Origin: Lingula anatina
Lineage: Eukaryota > Brachiopoda > Lingulata > Lingulida > Lingulidae
DNA length: 64,000 nt
NCBI RefSeq assembly: GCF_001039355.2
Contig: NW_019774181.1
Span: 388,538-452,537, forward strand
Direction of reading: 5' to 3'
Shown here: piece after piece, positions 15,801 through 25,859 of the stretch
How positions within the stretch are numbered: position 1 is the stretch's first letter
Layout of the letters: the number at the start of each line of letters is the position of its first letter
Notes under the pieces: generated by a model
The model's database searches: none
Seen by the model: the letters and a program-made list of their open reading frames with translations, nothing else
Told to the model about the DNA's origin: nothing
Program-made: the position numbers and the translations under genes

Positions 15801-17179
15801 TTCCAATCTAGAGTAAAAAATAAGCTTCATTTATAAGCAGAACCAATACCATTATCTGTTATACTTCACAAAAATAATCTGTTATCAAATTTCTACTATG
15901 ATTTTTTATTCAGACATTGCCAACTGAAAAGAAGTGGTAATTGCAGTTTTTTTCTTTGCTTTTTCAGACGTTACCAATCTCATCAGTAAGAGCCACCGCC
16001 ATGACACAACTTCGCGCCCAAGCCCATCGTCTCAATACAGTAGAGCTCCCATCATACGAAAAGATCACCTCGGCACATATTGAACAGTATCAGATAATTC
16101 TACAACTTATGGAGGGCATGGCCTGCCAACAGGGGGCAGACCATCTCAAAGATTATTGTATTGGAGGTCAAAGGTCAGGGGTCGCAGGTCAAGGGTCAAT
16201 GGACCTTGGGAGTTGTCAGACAGCTAGTTATCAGACAGGTGCTGCATTTATACCTTGTGACATTGGACTGGTGAATGTGGAAATGGGGAAGAGGTAGGCT
16301 GTTATTGTTAAGAATGATTTTGAACTAGCACTAGTAACTACACATTGTTAGTTATTATTACTTCAGGAAGAAGACATAAGATTTGGGGCTTTTGTCACAA
16401 ATATTCAGTTGATAATAGATCTTTCACCATATTGGTAACAAAGATGCATTTCATAAAGCATTTGACGTGCTGCTTACTCCCTTTTTTACAGGCATAAACT
16501 AAACCTTTATCAGACCAAACATGATGTTGACACCAGTTGTCATTCACAGTGAATAATATATCATTGTCTTGTTGTTTTCGTTCCTCAGGCCAGTCTCCAG
16601 AGTGACCGAGGCCCAGTTGGCATCCAGTTTAAGGCCATTCCTGAATGCTCTGCACACTATAGTGGTCAACACGTGTCACCTCCTCATTGTATTTGTGGCT
16701 GCACTGGTGCTGATAGATCTCATCTCTTCTGTTGTGTGGCTGTATTTACAAAAGTAAGTTTTTATTTATTTGTTTGTTTGTTTGTTTTTATTTGAATATA
16801 TATATTTTTTACCAGCTTGCTTAAGTTTATGTTTAAGTAATTGAAAATTGAAATTGAGTGGAAGAACACCATTCGTAAAAAATGACATAATATCCTTTTT
16901 TTTTTTTTTTTTTTTGTAGTTGATTGTTTGATGTTTTCACAAATACTCTTTGCTCACCTATTGGGTGAAATTAGATTAATATGTTAGATTATGTCATTCA
17001 TTTTAGTTAAAAGAATCTACTCTGTTTGATGTGGTTTATATGGTGGCATTAAAGTATTCACTTCAGACTTTCATTGATTTAATTACTGTTTATATTTCAG
17101 GTTTCATCTCATCCAGGAACACCTGGTGTTTCAAACTGTCCCCAAACGACAGGTGTCAGAGGTAACTGAGGAGGATTAG
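3..17179 (+). CDS. Large EGF/TNFR-repeat multi-pass membrane protein, family not recognised (25 exons, 5' end possibly outside window)
   Basis: Exons joined in frame at GT/AG sites: 3(or earlier)-157, 1203-1408, 1570-1707, 2005-2127, 4497-4571, 6919-6993, 8020-8094, 8739-8876, 9045-9223, 9432-9682, 9941-10150, 10389-10598, 10886-11082, 11303-11599, 11828-12055, 12267-12407, 12669-12807, 13227-13413, 13748-13869, 14232-14443, 14658-15064, 15490-15624, 15968-16293, 16589-16753, 17101-17179. The frame is open to the left edge; the first in-frame ATG is at 54 and would give 1,472 residues. Numbered from that Met: a Gly-rich N-terminus, a signal-anchor-like hydrophobic segment (about 37-55), a Cys-rich EGF-like module (about 114-149), a classic EGF (150-190), three 25-residue C-x3-C-P-x-G type repeats each on its own 75-nt exon (191-265), a long ectodomain with a Cys-rich patch (about 455-525), TM segments near 858-881, 898-927, 1177-1195, 1245-1271 and 1408-1440, and a Gln/Leu-rich likely coiled coil near 940-1035. 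Domain calls are by eye. I cannot name the family; a cell-surface role is inferred. Confidence 0.85.
158..1202 (+). other. Intron 1 of the EGF/TNFR-repeat gene
   Basis: The donor GTACTG follows exon 1 and the acceptor TTTTAG precedes 1203; phase 2 is kept across the junction (AG + G gives Arg). The content is AT-rich with no recognisable gene. Confidence 0.75.
2128..4496 (+). other. Intron 4 of the EGF/TNFR-repeat gene
   Basis: A 2.4-kb intron between the EGF exon and the first 75-nt repeat exon. The sequence is AT-rich and I see no gene or named repeat in it. Confidence 0.75.
4572..6918 (+). other. Intron 5 of the EGF/TNFR-repeat gene
   Basis: A 2.3-kb AT-rich intron with homopolymer tracts (T run at 4741-4767, A run near 6517-6531). 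It carries one inverted-repeat element at 6748-6890, listed separately. No gene seen. Confidence 0.75.
6748..6890. mobile_element. 143-bp inverted-repeat element (MITE-like)
   Basis: The left end (TAAGTCGTGTTTAC, then AGACTATTTTAGACCA) is matched by the reverse complement of the right end (TAAAGTCGTGTTTAG, then AGACTACTTTAGACCA). This gives imperfect terminal inverted repeats of about 34 bp around an AT-rich core. There is no coding capacity, so it is either a non-autonomous DNA element or a simple foldback. The family is not assigned. Confidence 0.6.
6994..8738 (+). other. Introns 6 and 7 of the EGF/TNFR-repeat gene with the exon at 8020-8094 between them
   Basis: AT-rich introns. The second ends in an (ATT)n run at about 8705-8733 that directly abuts the acceptor at 8737-8738. 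No gene or other named element seen. Confidence 0.7.
12822..12888. repeat. (CT)n/(CA)n microsatellite
   Basis: A dinucleotide run in the intron starting at 12808. It begins about 15 bp after the splice donor. Confidence 0.95.
13459..13485. repeat. (GGT)n microsatellite
   Basis: Perfect trinucleotide run in the intron after the exon ending at 13413. Open frames through it are repeat artefacts. Confidence 0.95.
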
Positions 17180-18753
17180 AAGAAGGGCACCACTTTTTGT
17201 TTCTCCCTATGTGAGTTTGTATATTTCTTATGATGACAGTGTCACTACAAGCATTTTCTCTCATTATCTGGTCCAGTGGTTAATTAAGTTTCTCAATATT
17301 ATCGTGGTTTCCTTTGAAAATTCTTACACTTAACAGATTTAGAAATAACCATGAGCTTTGTATTGTATAAACCTCCATTTACAGATTTAACAATCTAAAA
17401 TTAGTAATGATTAAAAAAAAGGATCATTTAACTGTCATATGAAACCTTTTGAATAATGGTCTGCAACTATTATATTCTATTTATAGATCTGTACTTTTTA
17501 ATTACAGGCTTGACCTATTGTCAAATTAAAGATGTCAGAGAGCTCAAAATACAACCAAGTTGAGGAACGTCAACGCCCTCAGTCCAGGATATTGGGTTTT
17601 ACCGAGGAATATCTTAAATTATTGATGTGGAATCTCTTTGGACCTAAAATTGGATGGACTGTCAGACTATATTGACAGTGGTACCTCTTGTGTCCGAAGT
17701 GATAGATTGGATCTGAGATAAAAGTGAAACCTGCATGAGTCTACAATGACATGATACTTGTACTAAAATAAAGGTGACAGAGGGGTCTGAGATGAATGCA
17801 AATCAGACGAGCAGTAACCTACATAGTGAAAAAATTGTTTGTTGTGCTATGAAAACACATTGTTTTACTCACCCAAAAAATGTAGACATCGGATTTAGGT
17901 CATGGCTTCAAAAGTGTTTCTCGTGATATAAAATCTGAGGCGGGTGTTATGAGTTTGCTCACTGTAAAACAGTTCACTCTGAAAGCATTGCAGCTGGGTG
18001 TTTGCTGAAGTTGTGTTGCTCGTGTAATGGGAGCTAATGTACAGTGCTCATCAGTACATATAAGTTTTAACATGTTCTATAGAATCTCTTGATGTTAACA
18101 AATTTGTGTTTAATGCTGTAAGTATTTCTTATAATTATATATCTCTATTCACTTTTTAATGTGATATGTTGAGTTTATGTATTGTAAAGCAGGGGTCATG
18201 GTCTGGCCTGCTCAGTCATGCAAGTGAGAATTATAGGCCTGTAGTCAAAATTTCTGGACATTTGGACCTTAATTAATCCAACTTGAGAAAGGGCATAGAT
18301 TGATAGAGAAAAGGCCTTGATCAGATTTTAATTCAAGAAGGACCTTTTTCCACCTTTTTTTACAGTATGGAAAGTTGTTCTAATTAGTTTCATCTTTTTA
18401 TTGTTATAATATGAAGTTGTGATGAATTTCCCATCATAAAAGGCACACATGCATGTGAAGTTTACATATGGGGATAAATTGCAGTACAAAATTATGAAGG
18501 CCAATTATGGAAAAAGTGTGGATGAATTTTTTCTTACTTACAGCTCAAACAGCTGTGTATTATATGTCTGCCATGTTTCAGGTTTTTAAGAATTTTTAAA
18601 TTATTCACCATGAGAAAGTTTTAGTTATGTTTTAGTTGTCACTGTTTTGTGATTTAGCTACTTGGATTTATACACAGTATATGTGTAACTTTTACATTGT
18701 AAATATTTGTATTTGATATGCACTGTATGTATTGTAATTACATTTATGTATGT

Positions 18754-18759
18754 AATAAA
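18754..18759 (+). terminator. Candidate polyadenylation signal of the EGF/TNFR-repeat gene
   Basis: AATAAA lies about 1.57 kb after the stop codon at 17177-17179, at the end of a gene-free AT-rich stretch that reads as 3' UTR. A possible 3'-UTR intron (donor near 17211, acceptor near 17508) is not proven. Confidence 0.5.
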
Positions 18760-18779
18760 ATAAGTTTTTAAAAATTGTG

Positions 18780-19599
18780 CTTATGAGGTGTTGTTACATA
18801 TATTTTGCAATATGAAAATGGCATTTCATAAAAACTTTTTCATTCAACACTCAGATATGAAACATTTAAGACAATGCGGGTGCTTTTTACAGTCAAAATA
18901 AAAAGGGGGGGGGGAGAATTTCATAAAGTATGTGAAATGTGTCCAAGTTGCACACAAATGAATAAATAATATGATTTTGTTTTCTTAATTTTATAAAGGT
19001 TGGTGGTAATCAATTTGAAAATGGCACATTTATTGCCAGTTAGAATTTTGAGGGCATAACCTAAGAAAAAAGTTTTTTCTGTTTGAAAAAAGACTTGGAT
19101 CATTATCATTTAACAAACTAATAAACCTATAAAAAATTAGAGCACTTATCTAGGCATGGCAATAATTCCTCTTAATTTGTCAATAAAAATAAATGAAATA
19201 ACAGAAAAGTGTTGACCAATTATGATAATTAAAGTGCCTTTTAAAAAATGTTTCGCATCTCTGGTAAGTTATGAACAATACTCCACCAGATTTAGAACCC
19301 TTGTACCTTCAGGCCTAATGATTTCGAGTTGTATTCTCTAATGGAGCTGTAATAAAATTTAAAAAAAAAAGCTTTTAAAAAACTTTAAGTTCATAAACTC
19401 TGCTGTACACTCAAGGAGATAAGAGGTCTGGTTTGTAACAAAATCAGATAACAAAATAAGTCATCAAATTTTGTAACGGACATCAGGGACCCTTGTGAAA
19501 GAGTCGATACATGTAAGTGGCATGCGTTAATATTTTTGTCGAGGCTACACGTGACAAGAAAACTCCATCCCATCCTTATCAGAGTGCCAACAAGTTTAA
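18780..19599. other. Intergenic, nothing recognised
   Basis: AT-rich DNA between the 3' end of the EGF/TNFR-repeat gene and the first MITE-like element. Short open frames occur on both strands but none looks like a known domain or has exon-like neighbours. Confidence 0.6.
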
Positions 19600-19938
19600 A
19601 GGGATAATAACTCTTTGTATGAGATCTATATTTCACAATAAAAACATTGTGAATAACTCAAAGAAATATAATATATTCTGTTTTACCACAAAAACGGCAG
19701 TTATAGCTATTATTCTGATATCTGAGCTTGTCTTTAGACCACGTGACCTCCATTGATGGCTATACTCTGTTAAAATCTCTTAAGAGATTAAAAAAAAAAA
19801 ACCAAACTTTTTAGAAAAAAAAACAGGGACTAACTTTGAACGTAAAAATGGATTCATTAACCATTGGTAAGTACGGGAAAATTGTTGCTTACTCCAGGAA
19901 AATTCATTTTTTGGCCGAAATGATGAGTTATTATCCCT
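19600..19938. mobile_element. TTAA-flanked MITE-like element 1
   Basis: Begins AGGGATAATAACTC and ends with its exact reverse complement GAGTTATTATCCCT. TTAA lies directly outside both ends (19596-19599 and 19939-19942). TTAA target duplications are typical of piggyBac-type elements. The 339-bp interior has no transposase frame, so it would be non-autonomous. It ends 68 bp from the 3' end of U1 copy 1. Confidence 0.75.
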
Positions 19939-20006
19939 TTAAGGTTTGGCACGCATAGAGGAGGTATTAGAGACTAATCTTGGAGATATTACATTTAATT
20001 TGATTT

Positions 20007-20173
20007 CAGGGGATAGCGCGAACGCAGTCCCCCACGATAAAAAATTACGCACCCGAGTTACCCCTATTTGGGGTAATCGATCAGGTCAGCCAAACCGTAT
20101 AGTGCAATGGTGAGGCCTCGCTAATGAAGAACCGCCTTAATGATCACGGTTAACTTCTGTGCCAGGTAAGTAT
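20007..20173 (-). ncRNA. U1 small nuclear RNA, copy 1 (solitary)
   Basis: Read on the minus strand the RNA starts ATACTTACCTGG, the U1 5' end that pairs with 5' splice sites. It carries the stem-loop I motif GATCATTAAGG (binds U1-70K), the loop II motif ATTGCAC (binds U1A), an Sm-type run AATTTTTTAT, and the strongly conserved 3' end GGGGGACTGCGTTCGCGCTA then TCCCCTG. The length is 167 nt against 164 in human U1. It differs from the other copies at a few positions, for example ACTATACGG instead of ACAATACGG in loop II. A U1-type upstream element sits 43-52 bp before the start. All hallmark parts are intact, so it may be functional. Confidence 0.95.
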
Positions 20174-20215
20174 GCCTGTATAAGAGCTGTGACCTCACTA
20201 CGTTACCTTGCTGCT

Positions 20216-20225
20216 CGCTGCCATA
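20216..20225 (-). promoter_or_regulatory. Proximal sequence element (PSE) core of U1 copy 1
   Basis: The block TATGGCAGCG (minus strand) lies at -52 to -43 from the U1 start, the same position as in the three other copies, while surrounding sequence has diverged. The position fits the snRNA PSE that binds SNAPc. The exact element extent is inferred from conservation only. Confidence 0.7.
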
Positions 20226-20481
20226 ATAGCTAAGAGAAAAAGAAACAATTATTATTTAGCTATGTTTATAAATTTAACAAAACAATTTAAGGCCACATAG
20301 ATGAACTCCACATATTTTACGAAGATAATTCTTAATTTTGATTATAATATTGATGAATGTTTCTGGTTGTTACGCTTTTAATTTTAAATTATGCATTTTA
20401 TTATTCCCTGGTATCAAAAGGAAATATAAAGACTACTTTTCGCTAAAGATGATCTCTAGATATGTTTTTAGTTACGTCAAG

Positions 20482-20482
<1 letters not shown>

Positions 20483-20538
<56 letters not shown>
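20483..20538. repeat. (ATT)n microsatellite
   Basis: Trinucleotide run upstream of U1 copy 1. It is absent from the equivalent place in the other U1 units. Confidence 0.95.
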
Positions 20539-20570
20539 GCATTTCCATTGCTAATGCTTAATTTTTTGTA

Positions 20571-20700
20571 GACGTCGAGTCTACCGTAAAGTCTACGATT
20601 TACGGCTTTTCATTGGTTAAGTGCTATCGTTACTGTAGACATTTGGCCAATCAGAAATTGGAGTGTAGGACCAGCCAATCAGGACGCACCTGTGCCACAT
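20571..20700 (-). promoter_or_regulatory. CCAAT-containing upstream block of U1 copy 1
   Basis: Contains ATTGG near 20612 and two CCAAT motifs further on, arranged as in the blocks upstream of U1 copies 2 and 3, about 440 bp before the U1 start. The conservation suggests a distal enhancer element. The function is inferred. Confidence 0.4.
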
Positions 20701-20982
20701 GGGCAAAAGGACAGGAGGAAGAAGCCCGCCATTGGAACTCAAGGCTAAAACTCTAGTATAGCATCGTATTGCATCCTGCAAATCACAGATGCAGGTGTGG
20801 CATCACATTGAGTGAGGTACTTTTATGCGAGACGGAGTTCCTTCAAAAGAAATTTTTACCGTAAAATGATGAGAAAGAGGTGATTAAATGGCGATTGTAC
20901 AACAAATGAGGACATTAAATTTCACATAACTTTATGAATGGAAGCTAAATTAGCTGTACGAGGCCAAGAATAAATAAGTAAA

Positions 20983-21153
20983 CAGGCCCGTAGCCGGGGG
21001 GGGGGGGTCGGGGGGTTCGAAAGAATCGCCCCTTTTGCTGGGAAAAGGTCCACTCTGGGTAAACTTTGACCTAGGTACATGAAGTTTTTATGGGAAAAGG
21101 TCCACTTTTTCAGAAAAAGAACCCCCCTTTTGAAATTGCTGGCTACGGGCCTG
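20983..21153. mobile_element. 171-bp MITE-like element with CAGGCCCGTAGCC termini
   Basis: The ends CAGGCCCGTAGCC and GGCTACGGGCCTG are perfect inverted repeats. The interior has a G run and two copies of a GGGAAAAGGTCCACT motif. A diverged relative in the opposite orientation lies at 45380-45547. There is no coding capacity. The superfamily is not assigned. Confidence 0.75.
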
Positions 21154-22230
21154 GAAAACATGATTTAAAGATGTAAAGGGGTAGAGTATTTTGAGCAATG
21201 TAATTTTATTGCGTTTGAAACACTTTTGTAACCATACTCTAGAGTTGCTTCTCGTGGAGGGGGTCAACTTTTGTTCTTAGAGTGCAGTAGGGAAAATCCT
21301 TTATGTAAGCTTATTTTAGATATTAAGTTTATATCTGTTAACAATGTCCCTTTCTATATTTATCATGTAATATTTCTTTTGCTGATCCTTGGGGGAGGGC
21401 TTGGCATACTAGCAAAAGTTTGAGATCTAGATATGTGTAAGTCGGGGCTATGAAAAGTATCGTAGTCCAGCTATTGCTGTTTTCTATCAATAGTTAGACA
21501 CTGATACTTAGCCATTTTAATGAGTGATTTTATCTGGCCTTTTAGCATGTATGATATCTATGAATGCAGTACCATCATACCATTATCAAATCAGAAATCA
21601 ACACACTATTTCAGGGCAAGAAAGAAGTAAACTTCCATTATATGTTATCATAGATGTGATGTCCCAAAGGGGGCAACATTAACCCTGAACCTGTTACAGA
21701 GATTGAGGTGTGTGCGTTATCTATCTGCAACTGTTGAAGTCAATGAAGATTATTATAATTTACTTTTCCCAAAAATAGCTAAAACACACACAACAGTTGA
21801 CTTTTAAAAAAGGCGAAATTGTTTACATTATGTATAAGAACCTTAGAGACTATATGAAATTGGATTTTAATATTTATTTGAGAATTATTCACTTCAAAAG
21901 TATCGTGTATACCAATAACACATTATATGTATTTTATTTGCTCACTTTCAGATTAGTTTGAAGAGTCTAGATGAAAAACCTGGGAGTTTCAAGAACAGGA
22001 CTGTGCTAGCTACGGACAGTGTGGTTTCATTATGTAGAGGGTTGTTGATATGCTGGTTTAAAAATGATCTTACAGAAAAAAAGAAAAACGTGTTGAACTG
22101 CCCTACTAGATAATTATGGTGCACAGTTCATGGAATGGCTTGGTGGCTGGAACTGAACTGACCAATGTGGTGCTCCCAGCAGTGCAGTGCTACCTATCCT
22201 CATCTTTATCATATGGACTCAATACTGCCA
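21154..22230. other. Intergenic, nothing recognised
   Basis: AT-rich DNA between the MITE-like element and the satellite. No exon-like frame with flanking splice sites was convincing. Confidence 0.55.
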
Positions 22231-23840
22231 TTCTCTCAAAATTAGGTCTGACTTTATCAATCTGTTTACTAAAAACTTATTCGTGGACTCGATCCCACCC
22301 GTTTCATCTTAGAATTAGGTTCCACAATATTGATCATCTTACTAAATGCCTATTCATGACCTCAGTCCCACCATTCTTGTCTTAAATTTAGGTCCCACTT
22401 TATTGATGGGTTTACTAAATGCCTGTGGACTCGTTCCCACCATTCTCGTCTTAAAATTAGGTCCGTGTATATGTATCGGTTTACTGATTGGCTATTCATG
22501 GATGCAATCCCACCATTCTTGTCTTAAAATTAGGTCTGTCTCTATGGATCGGTTTTCTGATCGACTATTCATGGACGCGATCCCATCATTCTCGTCTTAA
22601 AATAAGGTCCATCTACATGGATCAACTTACTGATAGGCTATTCATGGACGCGATCCCACCATTCTTGTTTTAAAATTAGGTCTGACTATATGGATCGACT
22701 TACTGATTGGCTATTTATGGACGCAATTCCACCATTCTCATCTAAGAATTGTCTGATTGTATCAATGAGTTTACTAAAAGCTTAATCATGGAATCGTTCC
22801 CACCATTCTCGTCTTAAAATTAGGTCCGTCTCTATGGATTGGTTTACTGATAGATTATTCATGGACGCAATCCCACCATTCTTGTTTTAAAACTAGGCCT
22901 GTCTATATGGATCAGTTTACTGATCGCCTATTTATGGACGCGATCCCACCATTCTCGTTTTAAAATTAGGTCCATCTCTATGGATCGGTTTACTGATAGA
23001 TTATTCATGGACGCAATCCCACCATTCTTGTTTTAAAACTAGGTCTGTCTATATGGATCGGTTTACTGATCGGCTATTTATGGACGCGATCCCACCATTC
23101 TCGTCTTAAAATTAGGTCCGTCTCTATGGATCGGTTTACTGATNNNNNNNNNNNNNNNNNNNNNNNNNNNNNNNNNNNNNNNNNNNNNNNNNNNNNNNNN
23201 NNNNNNNNNNNNNNNNNNNNNNNNNNNNNNNNNNNNNNNNNNNNNNNNNNNNNNNNNNNNNNNNNNNNNNNNNNNNNNNNNNNNNNNNNNNNNNNNNNNN
23301 NNNNNNNNNNNNNNNNNNNNNNNNNNNNNNNNNNNNNNNNNNNNNNNNNNNNNNNNNNNNNNNNNNNNNNNNNNNNNNNNNNNNTATTTATGGACGCGAT
23401 CCCACCATTCTCGTCTTAAAATTAGGTCCGTCTCTATGGATCGGTTTACTGATAGATTATTCATGGATGCAATCCCACCATTCTCGTCTTAAAATTAGGT
23501 CCGTCTCTATGGATCGGTTTACTGATCGGCTATTCATGGACGCAATCCCACCATTCTCATCTAAGAATTATGTCTGTCTATCGATGAGTTACCTAAACAC
23601 CTATTTGTGGACTCCATCCCACCACTCTCATCTTAGAATTATGACAAACTAAATCGATGGTTTACTGAATTCCAATTCATAGACTCAACCCCACCATTCT
23701 GGCCTTAGAATTAGGTCCAAGTATGTAGTATACATGTATTCAGTATACCAAAAGCCTACTCATTGACTCGATTTCACAATTCTGATCTTAGAATAAGGTC
23801 CGACTTTATGGATCAGTTACCTAAATGCCTTAATTAGTTA
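22231..23840. repeat. 73-bp tandem satellite with 146-bp higher-order period
   Basis: The repeat unit contains the markers TTAAAATTAGGTC, ATGGATCGGTTTACTGAT and ATCCCACCATTCT. Unit starts measured at 22821, 22894, 22967 and 23113 are spaced by 73 or 146 bp. In the centre two unit types alternate (GATAGATTATTCATGG versus GATCGGCTATTTATGG), giving a 146-bp dimer. Edge units near 22231-22450 and 23570-23830 are more diverged, as expected for a satellite homogenised at its centre. Long open frames through it result from the period and are not genes. Confidence 0.9.
23144..23384. other. Assembly gap (241 N)
   Basis: A run of N inside the satellite. The flanking unit starts at 23113 and 23423 are 310 bp apart, which is not a multiple of 73, so the N count is probably not the true length. 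Confidence 0.98.
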
Positions 23841-24051
23841 CAGTTGACAAAGTTCATTAGTGCTGGTGGTTTTTACTTTGGTATTTTTCTCGCTGTATTT
23901 ACAATATATTTCTTTAGGGAGTGTGTTATGTATCTGCGGTATGACAGTGGTTTTATGTAATTAAGTTTTAATTGCAATTCAATACAAAAAGACTATTTAA
24001 CAGAAGCAAGCTTCAATTGCTTTGCCTTCTAGGTCAACCATTGGAAATTAA

Positions 24052-24276
24052 GGCTTCGTTCACTTGAAAAATCTATTTTATAAAAATCTATTTTACTATT
24101 CATGGTATCTTGTGATCACGGTCTGTGCCCTGAATACCCCGCGGCGGAATTACTGGCAGCGCGAGCCAGTTACTTCCAAAGCTGTAATTAATTCTCGGTT
24201 GCGCTCGGAGTGATCACAAGATACCGTGAATAGAAAATAGATTTTTAGAAAATGGATTTTTCATGTGAACGGAGTC
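24052..24276. mobile_element. TTAA-flanked MITE-like element 2
   Basis: TTAA occurs at 24048-24051 and 24277-24280. The ends are inverted repeats of about 70 bp with mismatches: the left reads GGCTTCGTTCAC..GAAAAATC and the right, reverse-complemented, reads GACTCCGTTCAC..GAAAAATC. Both continue through TATCTTGTGATCAC. The interior is GC-richer (about 24135-24210) and non-coding. The long foldback and TTAA borders fit a piggyBac-type non-autonomous element; the assignment is inferred. Confidence 0.75.
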
Positions 24277-24460
24277 TTAACTGAATAATTAGAATTTGAT
24301 TGAATTCGTCATTTCCAAATTTTAGTTTTAATTTTGTCATTTATAAGATGGGAAGTATTAAGGTGAATGCTAAGAGAGATGATACCTTATCTCCAGTTAA
24401 ATACTGATCATTTGTGTTTAGATCTGTTTTTGCGTTATGTTTACAACAATAATGTTATAA

Positions 24461-24670
24461 ACTAGAAAAGCACTCCGAGAGCGCAGACCTCCGCCAAGGC
24501 AGCGATTTTTGATTATTATTGATTGATTATTGATCCGGATCACCACCAAACACTAATCATCTCTTCCTTGGCCCACTTTGACAGTTCCTGAAAATTTCAT
24601 CAAAATCGGTCCATAACTTTTGTTGATGACAGACAGACAAACGGGTGAAAACATAACCTTGGCGGAGGTA
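24461..24670. mobile_element. Interspersed repeat with CCTCCGCCAAGG ends
   Basis: CCTCCGCCAAGG near the left end is the inverse of CCTTGGCGGAGG near the right end. The interior includes ATCCGGATCACC and a GACAGACAGACAAAC stretch. The pattern resembles a repeat type I recall as common across marine animal genomes, but I cannot name the family. Confidence 0.55.
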
Positions 24671-25311
24671 ATTACATACGATACCCTTAACAACCTCTAT
24701 GTACCATTATTGTTACTTTGTAAAAAAAAAATAATAAAAATAAAACAGCACTGATCATAACCTCGCCCAGCTCTGTCAACATTTTTGTACTTTTTATATA
24801 AAAATTAAAATAAAAAATACGCTATATAAAAAGTCTTTATTCATGTATCCGATATGAACAGCGCACAGTGATTTTGAGTTCATTAAAATTATGGCTTAGT
24901 TTTACGTATGAATGTGGCCTTTGACTAATGTTTGAATGTTATTAGTACTAACAAAATTGCACTGCGGTAAATGGAAATTACATTTAATTTAATGATACAT
25001 TTTCTACTCAATATCAAGTACATTTTTCACATTGCCTGGTAACAAAGCTTTTGCATACTACAAAAAAGAATGCAGTTTTGTCGTGTTTCGCGTTAAACAT
25101 TTGAATGTTTCTTGTTACGATATCGTCTAGCTAACTCATCGATTTAACGGAATTGATTTTGTAAATGGCTAAAATATTACAAAATACCAAACAACTTAAA
25201 ACAATGACCTACGCCAAAACACGTAACGATTTTTTTCTCCTTAACCCAGCATCGCCGCGAAAAATGGCCTCAAATTATTTATTGAGTCATTTGAAATAAA
25301 TATTCTTCAAT
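24671..25311. other. Intergenic, nothing recognised
   Basis: AT-rich DNA between two repeats. No gene or RNA motif seen. Confidence 0.55.
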
Positions 25312-25532
25312 TTAGACCCCATTTCCAGAGATTAGATCGATCTACTTTAGACCGACCTAACTCCCTGGGGGTTCACGCGAAATAGCTGTCAGCCGGGCGG
25401 ACACGAAAGTTAATTACCCCCTTACAGCTTGTAGTAGGCGAGACGGACATTTAAGCCGGATTATCTGACAGTAATCTAGTGAGACTCCCCGCGGGGATAG
25501 ATCGATCCAAAAGCTCTGGGAATACAGCCTTA
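25312..25532 (+). mobile_element. 221-bp MITE-like element, copy A
   Basis: The termini are imperfect inverted repeats (left ATTTCCAGAGATTAGATCGATC; right, reverse-complemented, ATTCCCAGAG then GGATCGATC). A copy of the same length lies in opposite orientation at 29511-29731. Shared internal markers include CTCCCTGGGGGTTCACG and CTTACAGCTTGTAGTAGGCG. No open reading frame. Confidence 0.8.
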
Positions 25533-25859
25533 GTAAGAAGTTAGACATCATACTCGCTTCCTGAGAAGTGGCAGGTTTAAACTAGAAAGATTGGAGATTG
25601 TAAGATGGCGCTGCGAGCAACAGTAAGGAAGGTTCAAAATTATGTCCGTTTAGTTTTTCGCCGGAGATCAGATAAATCTGGTGTTTATTTCTTCATGATT
25701 TAAGTTGCTACACTGATGTTAGTAAAGTTCCACTTGGACAAGTAATTTTCCTCACGTTATCTTTTTTAAAACGATTTTCTTAATGTTAAAATTAGACCTA
25801 TATATTGACAAAGAATGAACACGTTTCCTGCATGTACGCATGGATAACTGCTTATTTCT

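Noticed and set aside
23078-23652. Long open frames on both strands around the N run
   Set aside because: They arise from the 73-bp repeat period and the N run. The translations only repeat the satellite unit.
22231-23840. Regular direct repeats that could suggest a CRISPR array
   Set aside because: The whole 73-bp unit is repeated without unique spacers, and the context is an animal genome.
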